The notes: generated by a model not told the origin, from the sequence alone. A stretch of 64,000 nucleotides of DNA from Rossellomorea vietnamensis (GCF_008180615.1 NZ_VTEH01000011.1:108779-172778), one strand, 5' to 3'; shown: positions 25,798 through 34,991, numbered from the stretch's first letter. A program made the numbers and translations.

Positions 25798-27660
25798 ATG
25801 AAAAAGAAGCATAGTGCAAAAAGGTTTCTCGTCATCTCACTGATTCTTGTGCTGATCAGCATGGTCGGAGCTTCATTTGTACAGACATCCGGCGGAAAAG
25901 TGACAGTCAAGGACTTGCGATGGGAAACTCCTTCAGGCCACTTGATGAGTGCCTTATTATTTGTTCCAGACAGCGCATCAGTTGATAGCCCTGCTCCCGG
26001 TATTGTCACTAGCCATGGCTGGTACAACAACCGTGAGATGCAGGATTTGAATTTTGTTGAGTATTCAAGACGTGGATATGTAGTCATGTCCATTGATATG
26101 TATGGTCACGGTAACTCAGATGCGATTCCTGCAACAGATTGGCAGAATCGCGGCACGGGAATGTATGATGCGGTCGAACTGATGGCTGACCTTCCCTATG
26201 TGGATGTATCCAATATTGGGGTAACGGGACATTCCAACGGAGCCCGTGCAGCCAATTGGTCGATTCTTGAAGATAACAAAAAACCGGCAGATGAGCAGTT
26301 GATTTCTTCGGTGTTGCTGGTTGCGAACGATGCAATGTACTCGAGCGACCCAGCTGAACCGCTGTATTGGTCAATGAGAAATGACACTCAGGAATACACC
26401 AATAATTATGGTTCAAGGGACGTCGGAATCATTGCAGCTCAATATGATGAATTTTTCTTCCGAAGCTTAGGGGAAGATGGAACAGTTACACCGCCTAGAG
26501 ATTATATCGATACGGAATACGCGCAGTCTTTCCTGAACTTCGGTGTTGATCCAGAAGGCGAACCGCGTAAGAGCTATCAGATGTATGAACAGGAAGTGGA
26601 AGGAGAAGAAGCGGTAAGGGTGATCTACAATCCTGACCAAATTCATCCTTGGAATCACTTCTCAGCTTCTGTAGTGGAAAGCAGTCTGGATTACTTTGAA
26701 AAAACAGTAGGCGCACCCGATCCAATCTCAGCTTCTAACCAGATCTGGCAGTACAAGGTATTCTTTAACTTACTTGGGCTGATCGGCTTCTTCATGTTCG
26801 TTGTCAGCTTTACGAAGGTTATGCTGCAAACAAAGGCCTTCTCATCATTAAGGGCATCTAAAGAAGCAACGGCAGCAGCGGCTCCGGCAGGAATCGGAAA
26901 AGCGTGGTTCTGGGGCGGCCTGGTTGTCAGTGCGATTATCTCAGGATGGTCTTACCTCGGTGTCTATAATTGGAGTATGGAAAACCGTCCGGCATTCCTT
27001 CCTCAGGCTCCGGTATTTTACATCGGCGTTTGGTCAGTCGTCATGGGTGTCGTTACGTTAATCATCTTGTTCCTGTCTTACAAACTGTTCTCCAAAAAAC
27101 AAGGGATGGATTTAAGAGAAACGGGTGCATTAATTGGATGGAGATCTCTTGGGAAAACGGTTGTCCTATCTCTGATTGTTACTGTTGCGGCTTTCGGATT
27201 AGTGTTCGCAGCCGATTACTTCTTCAAAACAGACTTCAGATTCTGGGTCATCGCAATCAAAGCATTCACGCCGGATAAAATCATACTGGCACTGAAATTC
27301 CTGCCATTCTTCCTGATTTTCTATGTGGCAAATTCCATTGCCATCAACTGCTTTAACTATGTATCAGGAGGCAGAAAAGAGTGGGTCAACACAGCGCTGA
27401 TGGCCGTTTTCAACGGAATAAGTGCTGCCGTGCTGATTGTGGTTCAGTACACACACTTCTTTATTGAAGGAGATGTCTACTTCTCATCACTATCGCCGAT
27501 CATCGGCATCTGGCTGTTCCCAATCGTGATCATCATTCCGTTGGCGGCCATTATTACACGTAAAATTTACAGAGTCACCAAAAATCCTTATCTTGGCGGA
27601 ATCATCTACGCGATTATTGTTTCCGTCATGATGGTCAGCAACACATTGACACAGCTTTAA
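25798..27660 (+). CDS. Membrane-bound alpha/beta hydrolase, large
   Basis: This 620-residue protein has an N-terminal signal anchor (residues about 9-28), an extracytoplasmic alpha/beta-hydrolase domain (about 35-310) and a C-terminal membrane half with seven to eight helices (about 320-620). In the hydrolase part, VTSHGWYNN forms the oxyanion region, SIDMYGHGNSD follows, GHSNGA carries Ser146, and NPDQIHPWNHF holds the likely His. The fusion of a serine hydrolase to a polytopic membrane domain suggests action on envelope or lipid substrates at the outer membrane face, which is inference. The ribosome binding site is ACGGAGGGTGAAAAG. It stands alone with its own terminator. Confidence 0.75.
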   Translation: MKKKHSAKRFLVISLILVLISMVGASFVQTSGGKVTVKDLRWETPSGHLMSALLFVPDSASVDSPAPGIVTSHGWYNNREMQDLNFVEYSRRGYVVMSIDMYGHGNSDAIPATDWQNRGTGMYDAVELMADLPYVDVSNIGVTGHSNGARAANWSILEDNKKPADEQLISSVLLVANDAMYSSDPAEPLYWSMRNDTQEYTNNYGSRDVGIIAAQYDEFFFRSLGEDGTVTPPRDYIDTEYAQSFLNFGVDPEGEPRKSYQMYEQEVEGEEAVRVIYNPDQIHPWNHFSASVVESSLDYFEKTVGAPDPISASNQIWQYKVFFNLLGLIGFFMFVVSFTKVMLQTKAFSSLRASKEATAAAAPAGIGKAWFWGGLVVSAIISGWSYLGVYNWSMENRPAFLPQAPVFYIGVWSVVMGVVTLIILFLSYKLFSKKQGMDLRETGALIGWRSLGKTVVLSLIVTVAAFGLVFAADYFFKTDFRFWVIAIKAFTPDKIILALKFLPFFLIFYVANSIAINCFNYVSGGRKEWVNTALMAVFNGISAAVLIVVQYTHFFIEGDVYFSSLSPIIGIWLFPIVIIIPLAAIITRKIYRVTKNPYLGGIIYAIIVSVMMVSNTLTQL

Positions 27661-27671
27661 TACTGAATGAG

Positions 27672-27706
27672 AGGACACCCCGCCTTTGTGCGGGGTGTCC
27701 TTTTGT
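27672..27706 (+). terminator. Terminator after the membrane hydrolase
   Basis: Stem AGGACACCCCGC / GCGGGGTGTCCT with a 6-nt loop and TTTTG tail. Confidence 0.9.
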
Positions 27707-27739
27707 ATGGCCGCCGCTTTAGTGCTTTAAAGTCCGAAG

Positions 27740-27838
27740 AGGGACAGTCCCTCTTCGTATGGTAAAGTTTTAAACCGCTAAAAGGGACTGTCCCTGGTCA
27801 TGCTTTAACGCGTCACCGCACAAAAAGGGACTGTCCCT
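27740..27838. repeat. Three AGGGACWGTCCCT palindromes at exact 43-bp steps
   Basis: Centres at 27746, 27789 and 27832. This triple copy shows the 43-bp period most clearly. It lies between a terminator and the antiterminator gene. Confidence 0.88.
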
Positions 27839-27946
27839 TTCAGTGCGGTGAAGCAATAAAGACAGCGAACACAGGCGAGCATGGGGATGGCATTATTTCG
27901 CAAGTGGATGGTAATATTAAAAGAAGTATGTGTGCGGAGGGTTTTA

Positions 27947-28771
27947 ATGAGGATTTTTAGAGTGCTGAACAATAATGCTGTGGTTGTAATAGATGGCCCT
28001 CAGGAGAAAATCGTTATGGGCAGCGGCATTGCTTTTCAGAAGAAAAGAAACGATATTGTTCCAAAGGATAGGATTGAGAAGATTTTCGTTTTGCGGGAAA
28101 CTTCTTCCGAGAAATTTCAACAGCTGCTGGCTACATTGCCTGAGAGCCATATTGAAGTGGCTGAAGATATCATCAGTTACGCCGAAGGCCATTTAAACGC
28201 GCCCTTAAGCGATCATATCCATATTGCTTTGACGGATCACCTTTCTTTTGCCCTGGAACGGCTGCAGCAGGGGATCCCCATCCAAAATAAACTGCTGAGC
28301 GAAATCAGGATGCTGTACCGGAAAGAATATGAGATCGGCCTGTGGGCCAAGGGGCGCATCCGTGAAAAGCTTGGTGTTGAAATCCCTGAGGATGAGGCAG
28401 CGCATATTGCTCTTCATATCCACACCGCCAAAATGGATGCCCCCTCAATGGGAGAGTCTTTGAAGCAAGCGTCCATTTTAAAGGATTTTGTTACGGAAGT
28501 AGAGATACTGATGGGCAAAAAAATCGAAGAGTCCAGTATCGATTACCAGAGGCTTATCACACACCTCCGATTCGCCTTGAACCGAATTGAAACAGACGGT
28601 CAGTTCTCCCCGATTGATGAGGATATGCTGGAACTGATCAAAGTGAAGTACAAAGAAGCTTTTGAGATATCCGGGAAGACATTGGACTTTTTAAGCAAGG
28701 AATATGAAATCAGCTTTCCTTATTCTGAGGTAGCCTACATCGCCCTGCACATCCAAAGATTGCTAAAATAA
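27947..28771 (+). CDS. sacT: BglG/SacT-family transcription antiterminator
   Basis: This 274-residue protein binds a nascent-RNA hairpin and prevents termination when sugar is present. Residues 1-55 are the CAT RNA-binding domain (MRIFRVLNNNAVVV), followed by PRD1 (about 65-170, with DHIHIALTDHL and AAHIALHIH) and PRD2 (about 171-274, with ITHLRFALNRI and YIALHIQRLL), whose histidines are phosphorylated by PTS proteins. The start at 27947 has GCGGAGGGTTTTA. The target RNA site lies 56 bp downstream, ahead of sacP, and matches the sacPA/sacB type, so sacT is the best assignment; regulation by sucrose is inferred. Confidence 0.88.
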   Translation: MRIFRVLNNNAVVVIDGPQEKIVMGSGIAFQKKRNDIVPKDRIEKIFVLRETSSEKFQQLLATLPESHIEVAEDIISYAEGHLNAPLSDHIHIALTDHLSFALERLQQGIPIQNKLLSEIRMLYRKEYEIGLWAKGRIREKLGVEIPEDEAAHIALHIHTAKMDAPSMGESLKQASILKDFVTEVEILMGKKIEESSIDYQRLITHLRFALNRIETDGQFSPIDEDMLELIKVKYKEAFEISGKTLDFLSKEYEISFPYSEVAYIALHIQRLLK

Positions 28772-28777
28772 ATAGTG

Positions 28778-28806
28778 TTGACGATAGCGTTTTCATGTTA
28801 TAAAAT
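28778..28806 (+). promoter_or_regulatory. Promoter of the sucrose leader with overlapping cre-like site
   Basis: TTGACG, 17 nt, TAAAAT. CGATAGCGTTTTCA (28782-28795) matches the CcpA consensus at 12 of 14 and lies within the promoter, consistent with glucose repression. Read by eye. Confidence 0.5.
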
Positions 28807-28827
28807 CGAGTATAAATAAATAGTGCG

Positions 28828-28943
28828 GGATTGTTACTGATAATGCAGGCAAGACCTAGAATGTATAAGACGGCACAGGTAGATCGTCTCTCTTTGACCT
28901 ACCTCCAGCCATTTCTTATATATTTTAGGTCTTGTCTTTTTTT
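28828..28943 (+). promoter_or_regulatory. Ribonucleic antiterminator (RAT) and overlapping terminator
   Basis: GGATTGTTACTGATAATGC followed by AGGCAAGACCTAGA is the SacT/SacY-type RAT hairpin. Its 3' part is also the 5' arm of a 20-bp terminator stem (CAAGACCTAGAATGTATAAG against CTTATATATTTTAGGTCTTG, two G-T differences) ending in TTTTTTT. The two structures exclude each other, the hallmark of BglG-family control. An inner hairpin AGGTAG/CTACCT decorates the loop. Confidence 0.93.
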
Positions 28944-29141
28944 ATGGCTGTTTTCGCATATATTGTTGCTTTCGGAAAAATCCCAAGAGCCTGATTTTTC
29001 CCCGGATACTGAGAGATTTATCTCTTATTGAGGGAAAGTAGCTCTTTTCTTTTCTGTGTTACTAGTTTCCCCCTCTTAATATGGTTGTTTTTTCGGAATT
29101 AGTATCAAATAGCAGCAAAGTTTACGAAAAGAGCCTTTTTT
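28944..29141. repeat. MITE-like element, copy 2, inside the sucrose leader
   Basis: Left end GGCTGTTTTCGCATA and TATTGTTGCTTTCGG; right end TCAAATAGCAGCAAAG and TTTACGAAAAGAGCC. It lies between the leader terminator and the sacP ribosome binding site, so antiterminated transcripts must cross it. Confidence 0.85.
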
Positions 29142-29181
29142 ATTGGACAAAATCCTTGCACTTAATAAGGAGGAATACTTC

Positions 29182-30558
29182 ATGAATCATCAGGAAACTG
29201 CTAAGCAGCTCGTTGAATTGTTAGGCGGTAAAGAGAATGTCATCAGTGCCACTCATTGTGCCACCCGCCTGCGCTTAGTGATAGACGATGAAAGCAAAAT
29301 AGAAAAAGGGGCCATTGAAGAATTGGATGGAGTAAAGGGGGCTTTTTCAAGCTCAGGCCAATTCCAGGTCATCTTCGGTACAGGAACCGTCAATAAGGTT
29401 TATCAGCATTTCGGACCACTGGTTGGGGCCTCGATGGATGATGATTCTCCAAAAGAAGGAGTCTCCCATAAAGATGCGGCGAAAAAGAAAATGAATCCGT
29501 TTGCCCGCTTCGCAAGAACCTTATCGAATATATTTGTGCCAATCATTCCGGCCATCGTGGCAGCTGGTATGCTGATGGGACTTCTTGGACTTATGAATAC
29601 GTACAACTGGGTGGATTCTGACAGCGGATTATTCGTGATGCTCGATATGTTCTCATCTGCTGCCTTTATTATTCTACCGATCCTGATCGGTTTCAGTGCA
29701 GCGAAAGAGTTTGGCGGAACCGCGTATCTGGGTGCAGTCATAGGAGGAATCATGACGCACCCTAACCTGCTGAATCCTTGGGGGCTTGCTGATGCAGAGC
29801 CATCCACACTTGATTTCTTCGGATTTGGAGTTGAAATGTTAGGGTATCAAGGAACGGTTATTCCTGTGTTATTAACGGTTTACATCATGTCAAAACTGGA
29901 AAAAGGATTGCGCAAGGTCGTTCCGAACGCAGTAGACCTGCTTGTGACGCCATTCTTGACCATTATTGGGACAGGCTTCGTGGCTATGCTGGTCGTCGGT
30001 CCGCTTGGAAGAACTCTTGGTAACGGAATTACAACGGTGCTGGATGTTGTGTATAACACAGCAGGCCCAATCGCCGGTTTGGTTTTCGGCGGATTGTACT
30101 CGACCATCGTTCTGACAGGTGTACACCACAGCTTCCATGCCATTGAGGCTGAACTTCTGGCTAATATCGGGGCAAACTACCTTCTGCCGATCTGGGCAAT
30201 GGCAAACGTTGCGCAAGGTGGAGCCACATTAGCAGTATTCTTCAGAACGAAAAACAAAAAGACGAAGGAAATCGCATTGCCTGCAGGATTCTCAGCATTC
30301 CTGGGAATCACCGAGCCAGCGATATTCGGGGTCAACTTGAAATACCGCCGCCCGTTCATTGCAGCAGCAATCGGCGGTGCGCTTGGCGGAGCGTATGTGG
30401 TCTTCACCCAGGTGGCAGCCAACGGTATAGGCTTGACCGGTGTTCCTTTGTTTGCGATTGTTCAAGATCCAATCAACTATGGAATCGGATTTATCATTGC
30501 AGCTGCTGGCGCTTTCGCGGCAACCCTTTTACTGGGGTGGAAAGAAGACAGCAAATAA
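29182..30558 (+). CDS. sacP: Sucrose-type PTS permease, EIIBC
   Basis: This 458-residue protein imports and phosphorylates a disaccharide. The IIB domain (1-85) has the phospho-cysteine Cys26 in ISATHCATRLR; the IIC domain (about 105-458) has about ten helices with GVHHSFHAIE and FLGITEPAIFGVNLKYRRP motifs of the glucoside/sucrose family. No IIA domain is attached, so a IIA from another system must donate phosphate, as for Bacillus subtilis SacP. The start at 29182 has AATAAGGAGGAATACTTC. Sucrose is favoured over trehalose because fructokinase and a sucrose-6-phosphate hydrolase follow and the RAT is of sac type. Confidence 0.9.
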   Translation: MNHQETAKQLVELLGGKENVISATHCATRLRLVIDDESKIEKGAIEELDGVKGAFSSSGQFQVIFGTGTVNKVYQHFGPLVGASMDDDSPKEGVSHKDAAKKKMNPFARFARTLSNIFVPIIPAIVAAGMLMGLLGLMNTYNWVDSDSGLFVMLDMFSSAAFIILPILIGFSAAKEFGGTAYLGAVIGGIMTHPNLLNPWGLADAEPSTLDFFGFGVEMLGYQGTVIPVLLTVYIMSKLEKGLRKVVPNAVDLLVTPFLTIIGTGFVAMLVVGPLGRTLGNGITTVLDVVYNTAGPIAGLVFGGLYSTIVLTGVHHSFHAIEAELLANIGANYLLPIWAMANVAQGGATLAVFFRTKNKKTKEIALPAGFSAFLGITEPAIFGVNLKYRRPFIAAAIGGALGGAYVVFTQVAANGIGLTGVPLFAIVQDPINYGIGFIIAAAGAFAATLLLGWKEDSK

Positions 30559-30599
30559 TCCATAATAAAATAGAAACGGGGTTGACTTCATTTCAGGGT

Positions 30600-30790
30600 C
30601 AGCCCCTTCCTTACATAAAAAGCGCAAGCGCCCCTTTCAGCCCCGACAGGCAAATGTTCCCTGGAGAAAAAAAGGGGATCTTTCCTTTTATTCTCCAGGG
30701 TTATTTGACCCCGAGGGGCTAAGTCCGTTCCGGTGAGTACGGACCCTCGGGCGCTGGAGCTGGATTCAGAAACGCTCGCTAATTTTCAAT
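30600..30790 (+). repeat. GACAGGCAAATGTTCC-type dispersed repeat, full copy
   Basis: It contains CCCCGACAGGCAAATGTTCC, a long hairpin CCCTGGAGAA..TTCTCCAGGG, CCCCGAGGGGCTAAGTCCG and GGCGCTGGAGCTGGATTC. Related copies lie at 25571 and 52320 on the other strand. Non-coding, between sacP and the kinase gene. Confidence 0.85.
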
Positions 30791-30805
30791 CTAAAATGTT
30801 ATCTT

Positions 30806-31012
30806 TAAAAAAGGCTGTTTTGCGCACATATTGTTGCTTCCGGGAAAATCCCAAGATCCGGATTTTTCCCCGGATACTAAGAGTTTTATCTCTTATCGGG
30901 GAAGAGTAGCTCTTTTTTTCTCGATATTACCGTATTTTTTCCTTCTTGAGATTGATATTTCTTAGGAGTTAGCATCAAATAGCAACAAAGTTTACGAAAA
31001 CAGCCTTTTAAA
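30806..31012. repeat. MITE-like element, copy 3, between sacP and fructokinase
   Basis: Terminal inverted repeats AAAAAAGGCTGTTTTGCGC..TTGTTGCTT and AGCAACAAAGTTTACG..AAAACAGCCTTTT are the best preserved of the five copies; length 207 bp. The element ends eight bases before the ribosome binding site of the kinase gene. Confidence 0.88.
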
Positions 31013-31035
31013 AAATGAATGGGAGGAACACATAT

Positions 31036-31998
31036 ATGAAAAATGGAATCATCTCGCTTGGAGAAGCACTTATCGATTTTATCCCTTTAGATAAAGAGAA
31101 TATTTCCTGTCAAAAAAGCCCCGGCGGTGCACCTGCCAATGTTTCCGTAGGATTGGCGCGATTGGGTGCCAGGTCTTCGTTTTTAGGAAAAGTGGGCAAA
31201 GATGTATTGGGGGAGTTTTTACAAAAGACCCTGACAGATTACGGAGTGGGGACGGAGCAGATGTACTTGACCCGGGATACAAGGACGGGTGTCGTGTTTG
31301 TTACCAATGCTGAGGATGGCGAAAGAAGCTTCGACTTTTATATCGATCCAAGTGCAGACCGTTTTCTTACAGCTGATGATATTAAAGAAGAAGATTTTGT
31401 TTCGCATCAGATTCTTCACTTCGGTTCAATTTCGATGATCTCCAGTCCGGCCAAAGAAGCAACCCATCACGCAGTGAAGCTTGCTAAGGAAAATGGGATG
31501 CTGGTTTCATATGACCCTAACCTAAGGCTGGGATTGTGGGATTCAGAGGAAAATGCTAGAACCACCATTGAAAGCATGCTGGATCAGGCAGATTTTCTCA
31601 AAATCTCTGAAGAGGAATTGGAGTTCATTACAGGTGAGAGTGATTTTGAGGCCGGCCTGGAAAAAATGAAGTCTTACAATATTCCTCTGATGATCATTAC
31701 AATGGGGGCAGAAGGATGCCACGTCTATACCAAGGATGGACATAGACATGTTCCGGCCATGAAGGTACAGGCGGTGGATACAACGGGTGCGGGCGATGCT
31801 TTCGTATCCGGCATGCTTTATCAGCTCCATGAATATGAAGGGGATATTCAAAGCCTGACAATCGAGGCAGCAGCGGAGATGGCTGCGTTTGCCGCGGTTT
31901 CCGGTGCGCTTGCCGCTTCGACAAAAGGAGCGATGACCGCCCTGCCGACTCTGGAAGAAGTAAAGCAGCACCTCGGCGGAGGAGGCTCACGTAAATGA
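31036..31998 (+). CDS. scrK: PfkB-family fructokinase
   Basis: This 320-residue kinase phosphorylates fructose released from sucrose-6-phosphate. It starts ISLGEALIDFIPLD, has the sugar-binding SPGGAPANVSVGLARLG (31-47) and ends with the PfkB signature DTTGAGDAFVSGML (about 247-260) holding the catalytic Asp. The ATG at 31036 is preceded by TGGGAGGAACACATAT. It overlaps sacA by 4 nt (ATGA), so the two are coupled. Other ribokinase-family sugars are possible, but the sacP/sacA context favours fructose. Confidence 0.88.
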   Translation: MKNGIISLGEALIDFIPLDKENISCQKSPGGAPANVSVGLARLGARSSFLGKVGKDVLGEFLQKTLTDYGVGTEQMYLTRDTRTGVVFVTNAEDGERSFDFYIDPSADRFLTADDIKEEDFVSHQILHFGSISMISSPAKEATHHAVKLAKENGMLVSYDPNLRLGLWDSEENARTTIESMLDQADFLKISEEELEFITGESDFEAGLEKMKSYNIPLMIITMGAEGCHVYTKDGHRHVPAMKVQAVDTTGAGDAFVSGMLYQLHEYEGDIQSLTIEAAAEMAAFAAVSGALAASTKGAMTALPTLEEVKQHLGGGGSRK

Positions 31999-33443
31999 AA
32001 AGGGACCAGGAGTTAAGACTGCAAGCTTATGAAGAAGTGGGAAAAAACCGCCGTCTGGTGGAGGAAGACCCTTATCGTCTGAAGTACCACCTCATGCCTC
32101 CTGCCGGGCTGCTGAATGATCCCAACGGCTTCATCGAATTTAACGGTGTCTATCATCTTTATTATCAATGGATGCCTTTTAAGACCGGTCACGGAGCCAA
32201 GTTCTGGGGGCATTATTCTTCTGAGGATCTTGTCCATTGGAAACATGAAGAAATTGCGTTGGCACCTTCCGAATGGTATGAAAAAAATGGCTGCTATTCT
32301 GGAAGTGCCATTGAGCATGAGGGTAAACTTTATGCCTTTTACACGGGCAATGTTAAAGATGATGAGGGAAACCGGGAGACCTATCAGTGCCTTGCTGTTT
32401 CAGAGGATGCTGTTCATTTTGATAAAAAAGGTCCTGTAGTGGACCTGCCTCAAGGACTTACGCCTCATTTCCGTGATCCTAAAGTCTGGGAGCAGGACGG
32501 CCGCTATTTCATGGTGGTTGGTGCCCAGACGGACGCATTAAATGGAGCAGCTGCTCTTTTAAAATCAACCGATTTGATGGATTGGAGCTATGAGGGAATC
32601 ATTGCTGGCGGAGATAACGGAAAGCTTGGTTACTTCGGATATATGTTTGAATGCCCCGATTTGTTTTCTCTTGATGGACAGGATATCCTTGTTTTTTCTC
32701 CACAAGGGCTGGAACCGAGCGGAATACATTATCAAAATGTCTACCAGGCGGGCTATGTGGTTGGGCAGTTTGATCCGGAAGCCGGTGAATATCAGCACGG
32801 AGAGTTTGATGAGCTGGACAGAGGTTTCGATTTCTATGCTCCGCAGACGACGCTTGACCACAAGGGCAGGAGGCTGTTGTTTGCCTGGATGAGCGTCCCC
32901 GATCAGAATGAGCAGGAGCATCCGACGGTTGAGCATAAGTGGCTGCACTGCATGACGATACCGAGAGAGCTGAAGCTGGTGGATGGGAAGGTTCATCAGG
33001 TGCCGCTCGAGGAGCTTGAAGAGTTACGAAGTGGCCAGGCTCTGGAGTGCTCGGTTAACCTTATTAAAGAAAACTGCAGTTTTGAAGGTGTGGAAGGAAA
33101 CGCAGTCGAGCTGGAATTGACCAATATTTCGATTGAAGGCGGCTGGATGGATATTGCCTTTGGTGATGGCTGCAGGGTCATGTATAATCCAGGGACCAAG
33201 CTGTTTACTTTGGAACGTAAGAGCTATGTTGATGGCACGGTGGAAAAACGGCAGTGCCTGATAGAGGAATTGTCCTCTCTTAGGATTTTCCTTGATACCT
33301 CTTCCATAGAAGTTTTCTTGAATGGCGGGGAAGAATGCTTCACTTCTCGTATCTATCCATCGCCAAATGACCAAAGCATTACCTTCAGTGCATCTGGAAA
33401 TTCAAGTTATACATTATATAAGTGGAGTTTAACTTCACCGTAG
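31995..33443 (+). CDS. sacA: Sucrose-6-phosphate hydrolase (GH32)
   Basis: SacA splits sucrose-6-phosphate into glucose-6-phosphate and fructose. The 482-residue cytoplasmic enzyme has the GH32 triad: nucleophile Asp42 in LLNDPNGF, the transition-state stabilising Asp in FRDPKVW (about 163) and acid/base Glu in FECPDLF (about 219), followed by the C-terminal beta-sandwich. AGGCTCACGTAA and GGCGGAGGAGG within the end of scrK provide the ribosome binding site. It is the last gene of the sucrose operon. Confidence 0.93.
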   Translation: MKRDQELRLQAYEEVGKNRRLVEEDPYRLKYHLMPPAGLLNDPNGFIEFNGVYHLYYQWMPFKTGHGAKFWGHYSSEDLVHWKHEEIALAPSEWYEKNGCYSGSAIEHEGKLYAFYTGNVKDDEGNRETYQCLAVSEDAVHFDKKGPVVDLPQGLTPHFRDPKVWEQDGRYFMVVGAQTDALNGAAALLKSTDLMDWSYEGIIAGGDNGKLGYFGYMFECPDLFSLDGQDILVFSPQGLEPSGIHYQNVYQAGYVVGQFDPEAGEYQHGEFDELDRGFDFYAPQTTLDHKGRRLLFAWMSVPDQNEQEHPTVEHKWLHCMTIPRELKLVDGKVHQVPLEELEELRSGQALECSVNLIKENCSFEGVEGNAVELELTNISIEGGWMDIAFGDGCRVMYNPGTKLFTLERKSYVDGTVEKRQCLIEELSSLRIFLDTSSIEVFLNGGEECFTSRIYPSPNDQSITFSASGNSSYTLYKWSLTSP

Positions 33444-33449
33444 TACACA

Positions 33450-33484
33450 AACGCGCCGAAAGGGCTGGTCCTTTGCGGCGCGTT
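33450..33484 (+). terminator. GC-rich hairpin after sacA
   Basis: AACGCGCCG / CGGCGCGTT enclose an inner GG..CC pair. There is no T run, so this is a weak terminator candidate or mRNA-end stabiliser. Confidence 0.45.
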
Positions 33485-33573
33485 CATGCTTTAAAGCGCG
33501 AAAGTAATCTGGGAATACTCCTTTAAAATCCGGGTAGTAGTAATATAAACCAGATTTCAAAGGAGTGAATTTT

Positions 33574-34029
33574 ATGAAACCCTATGTAAGGTTTGGAGCG
33601 ATGGTGCTGACGTCGACCATTGTCATGTTCTTATTCAAATATTTAAGCACATATAAAATCGATCATATTTTTTTCAGTGAAACAAGGGCCTACATGGCGT
33701 TATTAATGGGAGCAACGATGGCTGTCATCATGCTGGCCTTCATGACGCACATGCTGAAGAATAAGAAGGCTAACATCGGGATAGCGGCAGGAAGCGTCGT
33801 CCTATTCATTGTCGCGCTTTCCCTTCTGCGAAGCCAGGCGACCGTAGACGACCAGGATTATATGGAAGCAATGATTCCGCACCACTCCATCGCGATTTTG
33901 ACCAGTGAACGTGCTGACATCGACGATCCGCGGGTTGAAGAACTATCAGAAGAAATCATTGAAGCCCAGCGTGAGGAAATTGCAGAAATGAAACGACTGA
34001 TTGAAGATTTGGAAGAGAAAGAGGAGTAA
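33574..34029 (+). CDS. DUF305 domain membrane protein
   Basis: This 151-residue protein has three helices in its N-terminal two thirds (about 8-26, 37-58 and 66-86) and an outer or cytoplasmic DUF305 segment with the MIPHHSIAI motif (about 101-109), then an acidic helix rich in Glu. The His pair of DUF305 is thought to bind metal, often copper. The start at 33574 was preferred to a GTG three codons earlier because the AAAGGAG ribosome binding site would overlap the latter. Monocistronic. Confidence 0.8.
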   Translation: MKPYVRFGAMVLTSTIVMFLFKYLSTYKIDHIFFSETRAYMALLMGATMAVIMLAFMTHMLKNKKANIGIAAGSVVLFIVALSLLRSQATVDDQDYMEAMIPHHSIAILTSERADIDDPRVEELSEEIIEAQREEIAEMKRLIEDLEEKEE

Positions 34030-34237
34030 TGGTTCTTTTGTAAGAGGGCTCCACGGTCTATACGTGGAGTCCTTTTTTCATGGCTGTTTTAAAAGAATTG
34101 AATTTACGCTTCAGGTATTAAGAGAGAGTGCTGGGTTTCGTTTTAAGAAATCCTACTCCGCTGGTGGGCGCGTGATGGAGTGGCCTTATTACGAAAGCTG
34201 CCTTTCAGTTCCTAAATTAATTACCCAGAGATGAAAA

Positions 34238-34421
34238 TAAGGTAACTTTTTTCCGTTAATTGCAAATTCAAGCTTATTTTAGAGTGAATAAGGGAAGATT
34301 TTTCCCTTATGTGACAAAAAGCTCATTTTTTTAGTGTATTCAAGATAAATAAGGGAAATTTATTCCACTATTTTAGCTGCTTTCAATTTTTTTTAGTAAA
34401 TAAGGGAACTTTTTTCTTCTA
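34238..34421. repeat. Four GGGAA/TTCCC dyads at 51, 61 and 51 bp steps
   Basis: TAAGGTAAC at 34238 and TAAGGGAA at 34289, 34350 and 34401 each begin an AT-rich dyad; the best is TAAGGGAAGATTTTTCCCTTA. This covers part of the 34.03-34.72 kb spacer; no gene is seen in the rest. Confidence 0.75.
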
Positions 34422-34472
34422 TTTACTATTCAAAATACTGAATCCGCTTGAAAGGAGCGCTTGTGGTTTTAA

Positions 34473-34596
34473 TATGGCTGTTTTCATACTGATTGTGGCT
34501 TTTGGAAAAATCCTAAGAGCAGGGTTTTCACACTAAATGGAGAGAGCAGCTTTTTTCATGCTTGCTTATGAGGTGTTTACGAAATGAACCTTTTAA
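34473..34596. repeat. MITE-like element, copy 4, internally shortened
   Basis: Left ATATGGCTGTTTTCATA..TTGTGGCTTTTGG and right GTGTTTACGAAATGAACCTTTT remain; about 80 bp of the core is missing relative to copies 2 and 3. Confidence 0.65.
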
Positions 34597-34716
34597 ATAG
34601 AAGAGGGGGAAAGAGGTTAATAATCTTTCATATGGGTATATATCAATTAAAGGTACAATCTTCTCCAACTATTTCTTAGAGAATACGTTCTACTAAAAAT
34701 AAGGAGGTGTACAGTT

Positions 34717-34872
34717 ATGGCACAGGAAGTTTTATGCGAAGTCAATAACTGTGTATACAACAGAGATGGCCGAAAGTGCACGGCTGATCAGATTTTCGTC
34801 AGCAGCCATAGCAGCAGCAAACCGAGGAAAAGTGAAGAAACGGACTGCCAGACATTTGAACCTGAAGCTTAA
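34717..34872 (+). CDS. DUF1540 small cysteine protein
   Basis: A 51-residue gene (MAQEVLCEVNNCVYNRDG at its start) has the DUF1540 pattern: four cysteines, CEVNNC, C in RKCTADQI and C in ETDCQTFEPE, likely binding one metal ion. AAGGAGGTGTACAGTT is a very strong ribosome binding site and a terminator follows 12 bp after the stop. Proteins of this family are common in spore-formers; the role is unknown. Confidence 0.85.
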   Translation: MAQEVLCEVNNCVYNRDGRKCTADQIFVSSHSSSKPRKSEETDCQTFEPEA

Positions 34873-34884
34873 TAGAAAAGGAAG

Positions 34885-34916
34885 AGACAGCCATTTTAAC
34901 GCGGGCTGTCTTTTTT
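34885..34916 (+). terminator. Terminator after the DUF1540 gene
   Basis: Stem AGACAGCC / GGCTGTCT and a seven-T tail. Confidence 0.85.
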
Positions 34917-34952
34917 TGTGTGCTGGATGCTTTCCCGCTTTAAACTATTGAG

Positions 34953-34965
34953 AGGGACTGTCCCT
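34953..34965. repeat. AGGGACTGTCCCT palindrome, single copy
   Basis: Flanked by TTTAAACTATTG and ACCGTTTAAAA half repeats. Confidence 0.75.
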
Positions 34966-34991
34966 TTTAACCGTTTAAAATGGTAAAGCAG

